This document shows, in pieces, positions 8,236 through 17,530 of a stretch of 50,032 nucleotides of DNA. How positions within the stretch are numbered: the stretch's first letter is position 1; each line of letters opens with the position of its first letter. Both the position numbers and the translations under genes were made by a program. This stretch comes from Microbacterium testaceum (GTDB lineage Bacteria > Actinomycetota > Actinomycetes > Actinomycetales > Microbacteriaceae): positions 1 to 50,032 of the forward strand of contig NZ_LDRU01000091.1 in the NCBI RefSeq assembly GCF_001476285.1, written 5' to 3'. The notes under the pieces were generated by a model. It was not told where the DNA came from and did not search any database. It was given only the letters and a program-made list of their open reading frames with translations.

Positions 8236-10097
8236 GCCACCACTCCGTTCTCGGCGCCGAGCGGCGGCCGCGCGGGACCCTCGTCGAGGATCGCGTCCAG
8301 CAGCGCCCGCGTGTACGGGTGCTGCGCGTCGTTGAAGATGGCCCGAACGGGACCCTGCTCGACGAAGCGGCCGTTCTGCATCACGGTGACCCGGTCGCAG
8401 AGGTCGGCGACGACGCCGAAGTTGTGCGTGACCAGCAGCATCGCCATCTGGCGTTCCTGCTGCAGGTCGCGCAGCAGCTCGAGAACCTCGGCCTGCACCG
8501 TGACGTCGAGAGCCGTGGTGGGCTCGTCGGCGATGATCAGTTCGGGGTCGGTCGAGATGGCCCCGGCGATGAGCACGCGCTGCGCCATACCGCCCGAGAC
8601 CTCGAACGGGTACGCGTCGAACGTGCGCTTCGGCTCGGGGATGCCCACGCGGGCGAGCAGATCGAGCGACCGCTCCCGCGCGTCCTTGGCCGACAGGTGC
8701 AGGTGCTTGCGCAGCGGCTCCACCAGCTGACTGCCGATGGTGAAGGCGGGGTCGAGGTTGCTCATCGGCTCCTGGGGGATGTACCCGATGCGCTTGCCGC
8801 GCACGCCCGCGTATACGCGCTCCGAGGCGTCGGCCAGGTCGACGCCGTCGAACGAGATCGTGCCGCCCGTGACCGAGCCGCCGCGGGGCAGGAGCCCCAG
8901 GACGCCGAACGCGGTCTGGGTCTTGCCCGAACCGGACTCGCCGATGAGGCCGTGCACCTCTCCCTTGCGGATGTCGAGCGAGACGCCGTGGACGACCTCG
9001 ATGTGCGAGCCGTCCGACTGGTCGTACCCGACGTGCAGGTCGCGCACGCGCAGCACCGTCTCGGTCGACTTGCTCCGCGCGTCCTCGCGATGCACGATCA
9101 CGTCGCCGTCGGCGACCTCGGGGATCTCGTCGGGGTCGGTGAGGTCGCCACCGCCGAGTGCCACGGAGGTGGTCGCGGTCGCGATCGAGCCGGTCGCGGT
9201 GAGCACCGCACGACGGCGGCGGCGACGCACGGTCACCGTGCGCTCGAGCTCGTCGCGCAGCACGTTGGCGAGCAGCGTCAGGGCGATGCAGGTCAGGGCG
9301 ATCGCGAGCGAAGGCCAGACGAGGAGCACCGGGTTCTTGTAGATGTTCTTGAAGCCGTCGGTGAGCATCGATCCCCAGGTGGGGACGTTGACGTCGCCGA
9401 GACCGAGGAACTCCAGGCCCGACTGGATCGCGATGGCGATGCCGGCGATGATCGCCGACTGGATGATGATGGGCGCCCGCACGACCGAGAAGACGTGGCG
9501 TCCGATGATGCGCAGGTCGCTGAGACCCGACACGCGTGCCGCGTCGACGTACAGCTCGTTGCGCACGGCGGTGACCGAGGCGTAGACGAGGCGGAAGTAC
9601 GCGGGGGCGAGCAGGATGCCGAAGATCACCATCGACAGCCAGACCGAGGGGCCGAGCACGGCGCGCGCCGCGAGCAGCACGACGATGCCGGGGAGCGCCA
9701 TGTTCAGCTCGGTGACCCAGGTCGCCGCGGTGTTGAACCAGCCCTGGTAGTAGCCGGCGATCAGGCCGCTGACCACGCCGAGCACGACGGCGACGACGAG
9801 GGCGATGAGGGCGGCGGCGATGCTCGTCTGGGTGGCGGCGAGCAGGCGCGAGAGCACGTCGCGACCGCTGCCGTCGGTGCCCAGGATGTGGGCGCCCGAG
9901 GGGCTCGCGAGGATCGCGCGGATGTCGGCGAAGTTCGGGTCCTGCGGGGCGATGAGCGGACCGATGATCGCCAGCACCGCGACGAGCACCAGGAAGCCGA
10001 GCGAGATGAGGCCGATGGGCCGCCGCAGCAGGCGGCGGAACAGTGCCACGCGGACCGGGGCGACCGGAACGGTGGGGGGAACGTCGATGGCGGTCAT
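8232..10097 (-). CDS. fused ABC permease-ATPase (DppC-DppD type)
   Basis: One 621-residue chain joins an inner-membrane permease (about residues 20-300, with the N-terminal OppC-type segment and the ILGTDGSGRDVLSR motif) to an ATPase (from about 345). The ATPase has GESGSGKTQ as Walker A, VSGGMAQR as signature and LIIADEPTTALD as Walker B. A basic RRRRRR stretch and a short charged linker separate the halves. Such fusions are known in actinobacterial Opp-like systems. The ATG at 10097 overlaps the DppB stop. With DppB, the downstream ATPase and the lipoprotein it makes a complete importer. Confidence 0.94.
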   Translation of the reverse strand: MTAIDVPPTVPVAPVRVALFRRLLRRPIGLISLGFLVLVAVLAIIGPLIAPQDPNFADIRAILASPSGAHILGTDGSGRDVLSRLLAATQTSIAAALIALVVAVVLGVVSGLIAGYYQGWFNTAATWVTELNMALPGIVVLLAARAVLGPSVWLSMVIFGILLAPAYFRLVYASVTAVRNELYVDAARVSGLSDLRIIGRHVFSVVRAPIIIQSAIIAGIAIAIQSGLEFLGLGDVNVPTWGSMLTDGFKNIYKNPVLLVWPSLAIALTCIALTLLANVLRDELERTVTVRRRRRRAVLTATGSIATATTSVALGGGDLTDPDEIPEVADGDVIVHREDARSKSTETVLRVRDLHVGYDQSDGSHIEVVHGVSLDIRKGEVHGLIGESGSGKTQTAFGVLGLLPRGGSVTGGTISFDGVDLADASERVYAGVRGKRIGYIPQEPMSNLDPAFTIGSQLVEPLRKHLHLSAKDARERSLDLLARVGIPEPKRTFDAYPFEVSGGMAQRVLIAGAISTDPELIIADEPTTALDVTVQAEVLELLRDLQQERQMAMLLVTHNFGVVADLCDRVTVMQNGRFVEQGPVRAIFNDAQHPYTRALLDAILDEGPARPPLGAENGVVA

Positions 10098-11035
10098 GAC
10101 AGTCGCACCTTCGGGTTGAGAGCGGCCTGAGCCAGGTCGATGAGGAGGTTGACCACCACGACGATGATCGCGAAGGCGATCACCAGGCCCATGACGACGG
10201 GGATGTCGCCCTGCGTGGTGGCGCGGACGCTGAGCTGACCCATGCCGGGGATGGCGAAGATCTGCTCGACGATGACCGCTCCGCCGAGGAGGCCGACGAA
10301 CTGCACGGCGAGCACCGCGAGGGCGGGGCCGCCGGCGTTGCGCAGCACGTGGCGGTAGATGACGGAGTTCTCGCTGAGGCCGCGGGCCCGGAGGGTTCGG
10401 ACGTAGTCGCGCGAGGTGGCGTCGATCACCGAGCCGCGCACCTGCTGCGCGACGGTGGCGATCGCGCCGATCGAGAGCGCCACGATGGGGAGGACCACGG
10501 ATGCCACCCACCCGCCGAACGAGGTGGTGATGGGGGTGTACCCGGTGGCCTTGAACCATCCGAGGTTCACCGCGAACACGAGCACAAGCACCAGTGCGAT
10601 GAGGAAGCCCGGGACGGCGAAGCCGACGAGCGAGAGGAACTGGACGCCGGCGTCGATCGCACCACCGCGGCGAGCGGCGAGGACGCCGAGGAGGACGGAG
10701 AGGATCGCCGACACGAGGGTCGCGCCGATGACGATCGAGAGGGTGACGGACAGGCGGCCCGAGACGCTCACCGACACCAGCTCGCCGTTGAACCAGCTGC
10801 GGCCGAGGTTGCCCGTGACGGCGGAGGAGAGCCAGTCGCCGTACTGCACGAGGAGGGGGCGGTTCAGGCCCAGCTCGGCGGTCTTCTTGGCGACGGTCTC
10901 GGCGGTGGCGTTCTCTCCGAGGATGCGACGGGCGATATCGCCGCCGGCGGCGTAGAGGAGGGTGAACGCGAGGAAGGAGATGACGGCGATGAGCACGACT
11001 CCGGAGAGGAGCCGGCGCACGATGAATGCGAGCAT
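10094..11035 (-). CDS. Opp/Dpp-family ABC permease (DppB-like)
   Basis: A 313-residue integral membrane permease with about six hydrophobic helices, the N-terminal FIVRRL start typical of the OppB/DppB family, and a cytoplasmic EAA-like loop around the segment RDYVRTLRARGLSE, which docks on the ATPase. It is the partner of the fused permease-ATPase, whose start it overlaps by four bases, and lies 63 bases after the solute-binding protein gene. The substrate is inferred from the neighbouring glycosidases to be an oligosaccharide rather than a peptide. Confidence 0.94.
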   Translation of the reverse strand: MLAFIVRRLLSGVVLIAVISFLAFTLLYAAGGDIARRILGENATAETVAKKTAELGLNRPLLVQYGDWLSSAVTGNLGRSWFNGELVSVSVSGRLSVTLSIVIGATLVSAILSVLLGVLAARRGGAIDAGVQFLSLVGFAVPGFLIALVLVLVFAVNLGWFKATGYTPITTSFGGWVASVVLPIVALSIGAIATVAQQVRGSVIDATSRDYVRTLRARGLSENSVIYRHVLRNAGGPALAVLAVQFVGLLGGAVIVEQIFAIPGMGQLSVRATTQGDIPVVMGLVIAFAIIVVVVNLLIDLAQAALNPKVRLS

Positions 11036-11055
11036 GTGTGGTCCCTGGGGCCCGG

Positions 11056-11091
11056 GTCGGCCCGCCCGCGCCGGGGCGCGGACGGACCGAC
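11056..11091 (-). other. intercistronic stem-loop between binding protein and permease genes
   Basis: Arms GTCGG (11056-11060) with CCGAC (11087-11091) and CCGCGCC (11066-11072) with GGCGCGG (11075-11081), joined by a partly paired middle, form a roughly 17-bp imperfect stem. Hairpins at this place usually let the solute-binding protein be made in excess over its permease (known principle, inferred here). Confidence 0.6.
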
Positions 11092-11098
11092 GGACGGA

Positions 11099-12622
11099 TC
11101 AGTTCTTCGGCGAGAAGTCGAAGATCGACGGGTAGGCGTTGGTGGGCCAGAACTCCAGGTTCGTGTTCGCGTCGGTCGCGAACGTGCCCTGGACACGGAA
11201 GAACGGGGCGAACCAGGCCTGGTCGACCATGTACTTGTTCAGCTCCTTGACGGCGGTGTCCGACTCGGCCTGCGATCCGGTCTGGATCGTCGAGATGAGC
11301 GCGTCGACCTTCGGGTCCTCGTACTTGAAGGGGTTGAACGTCGCGTCCGGAGCGATCATGAAGTTGATCAGCTGCCAGTCGGGGTTCTGCTCCAGCGCCA
11401 TCCACGTCGCCGGGTACTTCGGGGCGAGCATGTCGGTGATGAAGTTGCCGGTACCGGGGTCGGTGTAGTTGACCGTGATGCCGATGTCCGACAGCTGCTG
11501 GGCGACGAGGTCGAACGTCTGCTGGAAGGCGGGCGTCGACATCATGTTCAGCGTGAAGCCGTTGGGGTACCCCGCGTCGGCGAGGAGCTTCTTGGCGGCG
11601 GCCGGGTCGTACGGGTACGTGCTGTCGAGCGACTCGTCGTAAGCGACCGAGGTCTTCGGGAAGACCTGCTCGGTGACGGTGCCGTAGCCGCTCTGCAGCG
11701 ACTGCAGCAGCGCCTCGCGGTCGAAGGCCATGTTGATGGCCTGTCGCACCTTCACGTCGGCGAGCTCGGGCGCCATGGTCCCGGCGCGGTCGAGCAGGAG
11801 CAGGCCCTGGAAGTCGAGCTCGTTGGACTCGATCGTCCAGCCGGCGCCCTCGACCTCGGAGATGGTGTTGTTGTCGGCGATCTTCGCGCCGTTCGCCTCA
11901 CCGGCGCGGATGGCGTTGAGGGTCGCGGTCGGGTCCTCGAGGACGTTGATGGTGAGGTTCTGGTACTTCACCGCGTCCTTGTTCCAGTAGTCCGGGTTCG
12001 CGGTGTAGTTGTACGTGGTGCCCGTGACCGACGAGGCGGTGTCGAGGATGTAGGGGCCCGAGCCGATCGGGTTCGTCGCGACGTCGGCGTTGCCGAACGA
12101 CGACGGCGCCTCGATGAGGCCGGGGGCGATCGAGAGCAGGTTGATCAGCGACGGGTCGGGAGCGGCCTGCGTGATGGTCACCGTGGTGGCGTCGACCGCG
12201 GCGAATTCCTTGCCCGCGAGCGTCGCCGCCTGGGGCGAGGTGCCGTCGCGGAAGCGCTCCATGCTCGCGACGACCGCCTCGGCGTCGACGGGCGTGCCAT
12301 CCGTGAATTTCACGCCGTCCTTCAGGGTCAGCGTCAGGACGGTCTTGTCGTCGTTGTACTCCCAGGCGGTGGCCAGCCACGGCTGGATCTCACCCTTGGA
12401 GTCCTTCTGCAGGAGCGTGTCGAACACCGCCTGGAAGAACGGGCTCCGGTTGCCGTACTCGGCGCCGGCGGCGATGTCGTAGCTCGTGGGCGAGGCGATC
12501 GCGGTCAGCGTGAGTCGATCAGCGCTGCCGGAGCCTTCGCTCCCCGACCCTCCGCCGGAGCATCCCGTCAGCACGAGAGCTGCGGCGACGGCGAGGGCTG
12601 CTGTGGCCTTCCATCGGAACAT
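11099..12622 (-). CDS. extracellular solute-binding lipoprotein, family 5
   Basis: A 507-residue SBP_bac_5-family lipoprotein that would capture oligosaccharides (or peptides) outside the membrane for the importer encoded downstream. The signal peptide runs to the lipobox LTGC, with C21 as the lipidated residue, followed by a Gly/Ser linker. The body shows the family pattern, including the segments SYDIAAGAEYGN and PIGSGPYIL. The start at 12622 (ATGTTC) is chosen because AAGGGA sits six bases upstream; an ATG at 12637 is possible. It is the first gene of the minus-strand operon and faces tetR across an operator-rich region. Confidence 0.93.
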   Translation of the reverse strand: MFRWKATAALAVAAALVLTGCSGGGSGSEGSGSADRLTLTAIASPTSYDIAAGAEYGNRSPFFQAVFDTLLQKDSKGEIQPWLATAWEYNDDKTVLTLTLKDGVKFTDGTPVDAEAVVASMERFRDGTSPQAATLAGKEFAAVDATTVTITQAAPDPSLINLLSIAPGLIEAPSSFGNADVATNPIGSGPYILDTASSVTGTTYNYTANPDYWNKDAVKYQNLTINVLEDPTATLNAIRAGEANGAKIADNNTISEVEGAGWTIESNELDFQGLLLLDRAGTMAPELADVKVRQAINMAFDREALLQSLQSGYGTVTEQVFPKTSVAYDESLDSTYPYDPAAAKKLLADAGYPNGFTLNMMSTPAFQQTFDLVAQQLSDIGITVNYTDPGTGNFITDMLAPKYPATWMALEQNPDWQLINFMIAPDATFNPFKYEDPKVDALISTIQTGSQAESDTAVKELNKYMVDQAWFAPFFRVQGTFATDANTNLEFWPTNAYPSIFDFSPKN

Positions 12623-12695
12623 CGTTGGTCCCTTCATCGTGGCGAAACCCCAGTGGATCGCCCTGCGCCGAGACGGTAACAGCAATTCCGAGCGC

Positions 12696-12733
12696 CCGCT
12701 AGATTTTTGGCGTTAAAAACTAGCGGTCGCTAG
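12696..12733. promoter_or_regulatory. TetR operator-like palindrome cluster
   Basis: Three half-sites are packed together: CCGCTAG (12696-12702), CTAGCGG (12720-12726) and CGCTAG (12728-12733). The last two form CTAGCG-GT-CGCTAG, and the first two form a wider inverted repeat bracketing T- and A-runs. The cluster lies between the divergent solute-binding protein and tetR genes, where an autoregulating TetR protein is expected to bind. A TATAAA hexamer at 12742-12747 could be the tetR -10 box. Confidence 0.65.
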
Positions 12734-12764
12734 GAATTCGTTATAAAACGGTTCACGGGAAGGT

Positions 12765-12797
12765 CGTTCGCTCAGCCGATGGGGCACTGAGCGAACG
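12765..12797 (+). other. 11-bp inverted repeat in the tetR leader
   Basis: CGTTCGCTCAG (12765-12775) and CTGAGCGAACG (12787-12797) are perfect complements around an 11-base loop, just upstream of the tetR ATG. It may be a leader hairpin or a second regulator site. Its sequence differs from the CTAGCG palindromes. Confidence 0.6.
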
Positions 12798-12811
12798 GAT
12801 ACGGTGGCTCA

Positions 12812-13477
12812 ATGACCGAGACGACGCGCACGCCGCGCAAGCCGCGTGGGGAGTACGCCAAGAGCGAGGCGACCCGCCAGGCGATCCTCGACGCCGCGCT
12901 GGAGGTGTTCGCCGAATCCGGCTTCCGAGCCGGGTCTCTCCGCGAGATCGCCCAGCGCGTCGGCATGAGCGAAGCGGGGCTCCTGCACCACTTCCCGCGC
13001 AAGAGCGCCCTCCTGCTCGCGGTGCTCGACCACCGCGACGAGGCGGCGCGGGCCGTGGTCGACTTCGACCTCACCGACGGTGCCGCCACCCTCCAGGGGC
13101 TCGTGGAGCTCGCCGCGATCAACGCCTCGATGCCGGGAGTCGTCGAGCTCTTCTGCACCCTCTCCGCCGAGGCGACGTCTCCCACGCACCCCGCGCACGA
13201 GTACTTCCAGAACCGGTACATCTACGTCCGCACCCGGCTCACGGATGCCTTCGAGCGTCTTCGGGTGGCCGGGCGCCTCGTCGAGGGGGTCGATCCCGCC
13301 CGTGCGGCCGTCGCGACGACCGCGCTCATGGACGGCCTGCAGGTGCAGTGGCTCCTCGACCCCTCGTCGACCGACATGGCCCACGACCTCGCTGCCCACT
13401 TCCGGCTGCTGGTCCGCGGTTTCGACCTGCAGGCCCTCGAGGACGTCCTCGACCTGCAGGCGGGCGACCCCCGATGA
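12812..13477 (+). CDS. TetR/AcrR family transcriptional regulator
   Basis: A 221-residue TetR-type repressor. The N-terminal helix-turn-helix is clear at about residues 19-65, with the segments ILDAALEVFAESGF and LREIAQRVGMSEAGLLHHF followed by the conserved K of the DNA-contact helix. The C-terminal part is a helical ligand domain of unrecognised specificity. It is divergent from the importer operon and its stop codon overlaps the ATG of the GH2 gene, so it probably controls both. The ligand is likely a sugar or aglycone related to this locus (inference). Confidence 0.93.
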   Translation: MTETTRTPRKPRGEYAKSEATRQAILDAALEVFAESGFRAGSLREIAQRVGMSEAGLLHHFPRKSALLLAVLDHRDEAARAVVDFDLTDGAATLQGLVELAAINASMPGVVELFCTLSAEATSPTHPAHEYFQNRYIYVRTRLTDAFERLRVAGRLVEGVDPARAAVATTALMDGLQVQWLLDPSSTDMAHDLAAHFRLLVRGFDLQALEDVLDLQAGDPR

Positions 13478-15903
13478 TCCGCGAGCCCTTCCTCGAGGGA
13501 TGGACGGTCGGTCCGAAGCGCGGTGCCTTCGAAGCACAGGATGCCGCGACCCTGACGCACGTCACGCTTCCGCACGATGCCCTCCGCGATCTGCCACGCT
13601 CGCCCGACAGTCCGCAGGGGGTGACGTCCGGCTACTACCCGGGCGGGGCCTTCGAGTACGTCCGCGAGTTCGAGGTCCCGGAGTCGTGGCGCGACAAGAC
13701 CGTCGTCCTCGAATTCGAGGGCGTCTATCGCGACGCCGTCGTCTTCGTGAACGGTGAGCGCGCGGCTCACGAGGGCAGCGGCTACGCGGCCTTCACGGTC
13801 GAGGCCGACGCGTTCCTCCGCTTCGGCGAGACGAACCGTGTCAGCGTCGAGGCCCGCGTGCACAAGGATTCCCGCTGGTACACCGGGGCCGGCATCCATC
13901 GTCCCGTGCACCTCGTCGTGGCCGATCCCGTGCACCTGCCGCTCGACGGCACGCGCGTGACGACGCCCGACATCGACGACGAGCGGGCGATCGTCGCCGT
14001 CGCCACGCGCGTGCGCAACACGACCCGGCACACGCGGACGACGCGCGTGACGTGGGAGGTGCGCGACCCCGCGGGGCGCTCGGTCGCGACGGGGTCCTCG
14101 CCGGTCACCGTCCTGCCGGGGGAGGACGCGGTCGCCCGCGCCCGCCTGACCGTCGAGCGCCCGCAGCTCTGGAGCATCGACACCCCGGCGCTCTACGAGC
14201 TGCACACCGCGCTCGCCGACGAGGCCGACGCGGCGCCCCTCGACAGGGATCGCACGGTGTTCGGCATCCGTTCCCTCCAGCTCGACCCCGTGCACGGTCT
14301 CCGCATCAACGGCGAGAGCGTGACGCTGCGGGGAGCGTGCGTGCACCACGACAACGGCCCCCTCGGTGCCGTCTCGATCGCCGCCGCCGAGGACCGCCGC
14401 GTGCGTTTGCTGAAGGAGGCGGGGTTCACCGCGATCCGCAGCTCGCACAACCCGGCCGGCCGCGCGTTGCTCGAGGCCTGCGACCGCCACGGCATGGTCG
14501 TGATGGATGAGCTCGGCGACGTGTGGACGCGCGCCAAGACGGCGTTCGACCACTCCGTTCGGTTCGCCGACGACTGGCGGGCCGACGTCGAGGCCCTCGT
14601 CGCGAAGGACGCGAACCACCCGAGCGTGATCATGTACTCGATCGGCAACGAGATCCTCGAGGTCGCGAGTCCCCACGGCGCGGCGTGGAGCCGTCGCCTC
14701 GCCGAGGCCGTGCGCGCTCTCGACGACACCCGCTTCGTCACGAACGGCATCAACGGGATCATCGCGAACCTCGAGCGCATCGCCGAAGCGCGCGCCGAGC
14801 TCGCGGCATCCGACCCCAACACGCTCATGGCCGGCCTCGGGGCGCAGATGGCCGCGATGAACGCCTCGGAGCTCGTCACCGGCACGATCGAGGAGTCCGC
14901 GGCGGTGCTCGACGTCGTGGGCTTCAACTACGCCGACTCGCGGTACGCCCTCGACGCGGAGCTGTTCCCGAATCGCGTGATCGTCGGGTCCGAGACCTTC
15001 CCCGAGCGCATCGGCGCCCTGTGGCCGCTCGTCTCGTCGCTCCCGCACGTGATCGGCGACTTCACCTGGACGGGGTGGGATTACCTCGGCGAAGCCGGCA
15101 TCGGCCGGGTCGACCACGTCGACGCCGTCTCGGACGCCCCGACCGACACGGCCGGCCCGTATCCGTACCTGTTCGCGGAGTCCGGAGACCTGGATGCCAC
15201 GGGCCACCGCCGCACGGTCTCGTTCTTCCGCGAGATCGTCTACGGTCTGCGCACCGAGCCGTTCCTCGCCGTGCACCGCCCGCAGCACTACGGCCGCGCG
15301 ACGGCGGTGACCCCGTGGTCGTGGGACGACACCGTGGCGAGCTGGACGTGGGACGTCCCCGCGGGCTCGCCCGTCGTGGTCGACGTCTATGCCGACGCGG
15401 ACGAGGTCGAGCTGCAGCGCGACGGTGTGACGGTCGGTGTCGCCCCGGTCGGAGAGGCGCGCGAATACACCGCCCGCTTCGACACGGTCTACGTGCCGGG
15501 CGAGCTCACCGCGATCGCGCGCCGCGACGGCGTCGAGGTGGGGCGCACGACGCTCCGCTCGACCACCGGCGACCCCACGCTCGTGGCGCGGGCCGAGGCC
15601 TCCGCCATCGGTGCCGGTCTCGACGACCTCGCCTTCGTGCGGATCGCCCTCGAAGACGCGGCCGGCGTCGTGCCCTGCGACCGCGACGTCGTGGTCAGCG
15701 TCAGCGTCGATGGCCCCGGCGTGCTCGCGGGGCTCGGCACGGGCCGGGCGCGCACCGAGGAGCCGTTGTCGGCGGCCTCGGTGACGACCTACGACGGCCG
15801 CGCTCTCGCGATCGTGCGCCCCACCGGGGTCGGGGAGGTCACGGTGCGGGTCACGGCGCCGGGGTACCCCGAGGCGCGGGCGACGGTGCGCGCGGGCTCC
15901 TAG
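13474..15903 (+). CDS. glycoside hydrolase family 2
   Basis: An 809-residue GH2 enzyme with the usual sugar-binding, immunoglobulin-like and barrel domains, followed by DUF4982-like and further beta-sandwich regions. The acid/base E393 lies in SIGNEI and the predicted nucleophile E507 in VGSETFP. There is no signal peptide. Family members are beta-galactosidases, beta-glucuronidases and related enzymes, and the exact sugar cannot be read from sequence alone. The ATG at 13474 overlaps the tetR stop, so translation is coupled. Its TAG stop shares bases with the TAG of the convergent exporter gene. Confidence 0.92.
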   Translation: MIREPFLEGWTVGPKRGAFEAQDAATLTHVTLPHDALRDLPRSPDSPQGVTSGYYPGGAFEYVREFEVPESWRDKTVVLEFEGVYRDAVVFVNGERAAHEGSGYAAFTVEADAFLRFGETNRVSVEARVHKDSRWYTGAGIHRPVHLVVADPVHLPLDGTRVTTPDIDDERAIVAVATRVRNTTRHTRTTRVTWEVRDPAGRSVATGSSPVTVLPGEDAVARARLTVERPQLWSIDTPALYELHTALADEADAAPLDRDRTVFGIRSLQLDPVHGLRINGESVTLRGACVHHDNGPLGAVSIAAAEDRRVRLLKEAGFTAIRSSHNPAGRALLEACDRHGMVVMDELGDVWTRAKTAFDHSVRFADDWRADVEALVAKDANHPSVIMYSIGNEILEVASPHGAAWSRRLAEAVRALDDTRFVTNGINGIIANLERIAEARAELAASDPNTLMAGLGAQMAAMNASELVTGTIEESAAVLDVVGFNYADSRYALDAELFPNRVIVGSETFPERIGALWPLVSSLPHVIGDFTWTGWDYLGEAGIGRVDHVDAVSDAPTDTAGPYPYLFAESGDLDATGHRRTVSFFREIVYGLRTEPFLAVHRPQHYGRATAVTPWSWDDTVASWTWDVPAGSPVVVDVYADADEVELQRDGVTVGVAPVGEAREYTARFDTVYVPGELTAIARRDGVEVGRTTLRSTTGDPTLVARAEASAIGAGLDDLAFVRIALEDAAGVVPCDRDVVVSVSVDGPGVLAGLGTGRARTEEPLSAASVTTYDGRALAIVRPTGVGEVTVRVTAPGYPEARATVRAGS

Positions 15904-17477
15904 CGCTCCTCTCTCCGCCTCCCCAGCGCCACCGTCGACACGAGCCCCAGCGTCAGGAAGCCCGCGGCCGTGAACGCCGCGGCCCGCGTCCCGTCGCTGA
16001 ATGCCGCGCGCGCATCAGCCGCGATGTCCTGGGTGGTGGGGGACTGACCGAGGCCCGCGATCGCCGCCCCGGCGCTGTCGACCACCTGCGAGACGACCTG
16101 GTCGCGCTGGGCGACGGGGAGGCCACGAGCGTCGAGCGAGCCCGCGAGCACGCCCGCGGTGGTCGAGAACAGGACCGTGCCGAGGATCGCGACACCGAGG
16201 GCCGCGCCCAGCTGCCGCGAGGTCGACTGCGTGCCGGACGCCTGGCCGCTCGCCGCGGGCGGGACGTCGGCGAGGACCACGCCGGTGAGCTGCGCGGTGG
16301 CGAGCCCGACACCGAGACCGTAGACGAAGAGGAAGGGGATGAGCGGTCCCCAGGTGGCATCCGGTCCGATCGTCAGGGCGACGCCGGCGACGCCCACGAT
16401 CTCGGCGAGCAGGCCGCCGCGCACCACCCACACCGGGGCGACCTTGCCGCTGAGGGCTCCCGCGACCCCGCTCGCGACGAACGAACCGATCGCGAGCGAG
16501 AGGAGGAGGAGCCCGGTCTGCAGGGCGTCGAAGCCGACGACGAACTGCAGCCACAGCGGCAGCGCGAGGATGATGCCGAACTCGCCGAGCGACACCACCG
16601 CCGCCGCGATGTTGCCGTTGCGGAACGACCCGATGCGGAACAGGTCGAACGCCAGCAGGGTCGACAGGCCCCGCCGCTGGCGCCCGACGCCCCACGCGAT
16701 GAAGGCCACCAGGGCGATCGCCGCGACCGCAAAAGCGATCGGGACGGGCGAGAGCTCGAGGGGCCACGTCCACGCACCGACCGTCGGGACGGTGTCGACC
16801 GTCCACCAGCCGTACGTGCGCCCCTCGATGAGAGCGAACACGAGCGGGGCCATCGTGAGCACCGAGAGCAGGGCGCCGACGCCGTCGATCGCCGCGCGCT
16901 GCTCGCTGCGCGACTCGGCGACCGTCAGCAGGACGCCGATCAGGATCAGGACGCCGAGCGGGATGTTGATGCCGAACGCCCACCGCCACGAGAAGGCGGT
17001 CGTCAGCCACCCGCCGAGCAGGGGCCCGACGGCCGCCATACCGCCGATCGTCGATCCCCACACGGCGAAGGCGATTCCGCGTTCCTTCCCGCGGAAGGTC
17101 GCGTTGATCAGCGACAGGGTGGTCGGCAGGATCATCGACCCGCCGACGCCCTGCACGAGCCGCGCCGCGATGAGGGCTCCGCCGGTGGGGGCGAGGGATG
17201 CCGCGATCGAGGCGAGGGCGAAGACGACGACGCCGATGAGCATGAGGCGTCGTCGGCCGAACCGGTCGGCGAGGCTGCCGAAGACGAGAAGGAACGAGGC
17301 GAACACGAGGGTGTAGGCCTCTTGGACCCACTGCACCTCGGTCGACGAGATCCCGAGATCCTCGACGATCGAGGGGACGGCCACGTTGACGATCGTCGAG
17401 TCGACGATGATCAGCGAGACGGCGATGCTGATGAAGACGAGCCCCGCCCAGCGGCGCCCGACCATGCGTTCGTTCAT
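15900..17477 (-). CDS. MFS exporter, DHA2 / EmrB-QacA type
   Basis: A 525-residue major facilitator with about 14 predicted helices, fitting the DHA2 drug-proton antiporter family. Motif C-like GPLLGGWLT and the loop motif GSLADRFGRRR are visible, as is the early acidic residue in IIVDSTIVNVA. The start at 17477 has no Shine-Dalgarno sequence; a palindrome abuts the ATG and an in-frame ATG at 17465 also lacks one, so leaderless translation is likely. The gene converges on GH2, sharing the CTAG at the two stops. The exported compound is unknown. Confidence 0.92.
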   Translation of the reverse strand: MNERMVGRRWAGLVFISIAVSLIIVDSTIVNVAVPSIVEDLGISSTEVQWVQEAYTLVFASFLLVFGSLADRFGRRRLMLIGVVVFALASIAASLAPTGGALIAARLVQGVGGSMILPTTLSLINATFRGKERGIAFAVWGSTIGGMAAVGPLLGGWLTTAFSWRWAFGINIPLGVLILIGVLLTVAESRSEQRAAIDGVGALLSVLTMAPLVFALIEGRTYGWWTVDTVPTVGAWTWPLELSPVPIAFAVAAIALVAFIAWGVGRQRRGLSTLLAFDLFRIGSFRNGNIAAAVVSLGEFGIILALPLWLQFVVGFDALQTGLLLLSLAIGSFVASGVAGALSGKVAPVWVVRGGLLAEIVGVAGVALTIGPDATWGPLIPFLFVYGLGVGLATAQLTGVVLADVPPAASGQASGTQSTSRQLGAALGVAILGTVLFSTTAGVLAGSLDARGLPVAQRDQVVSQVVDSAGAAIAGLGQSPTTQDIAADARAAFSDGTRAAAFTAAGFLTLGLVSTVALGRRREER

Positions 17478-17498
17478 GTAGCTAGCTTATCTAGCTAC
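17478..17498. promoter_or_regulatory. operator-like palindrome abutting the DHA2 exporter start
   Basis: GTAGCTAG and CTAGCTAC (17478-17485 and 17491-17498) are a perfect inverted repeat with a 5-base spacer, placed directly before the exporter ATG. TAGATA or TAAGCT inside it could be the -10 element of a leaderless promoter, so a bound repressor would block it. The cognate regulator is not obvious in the window. Confidence 0.65.
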
Positions 17499-17530
17499 AT
17501 TGGGTGGCGGCTATCCCTTGACCGGGAGGT

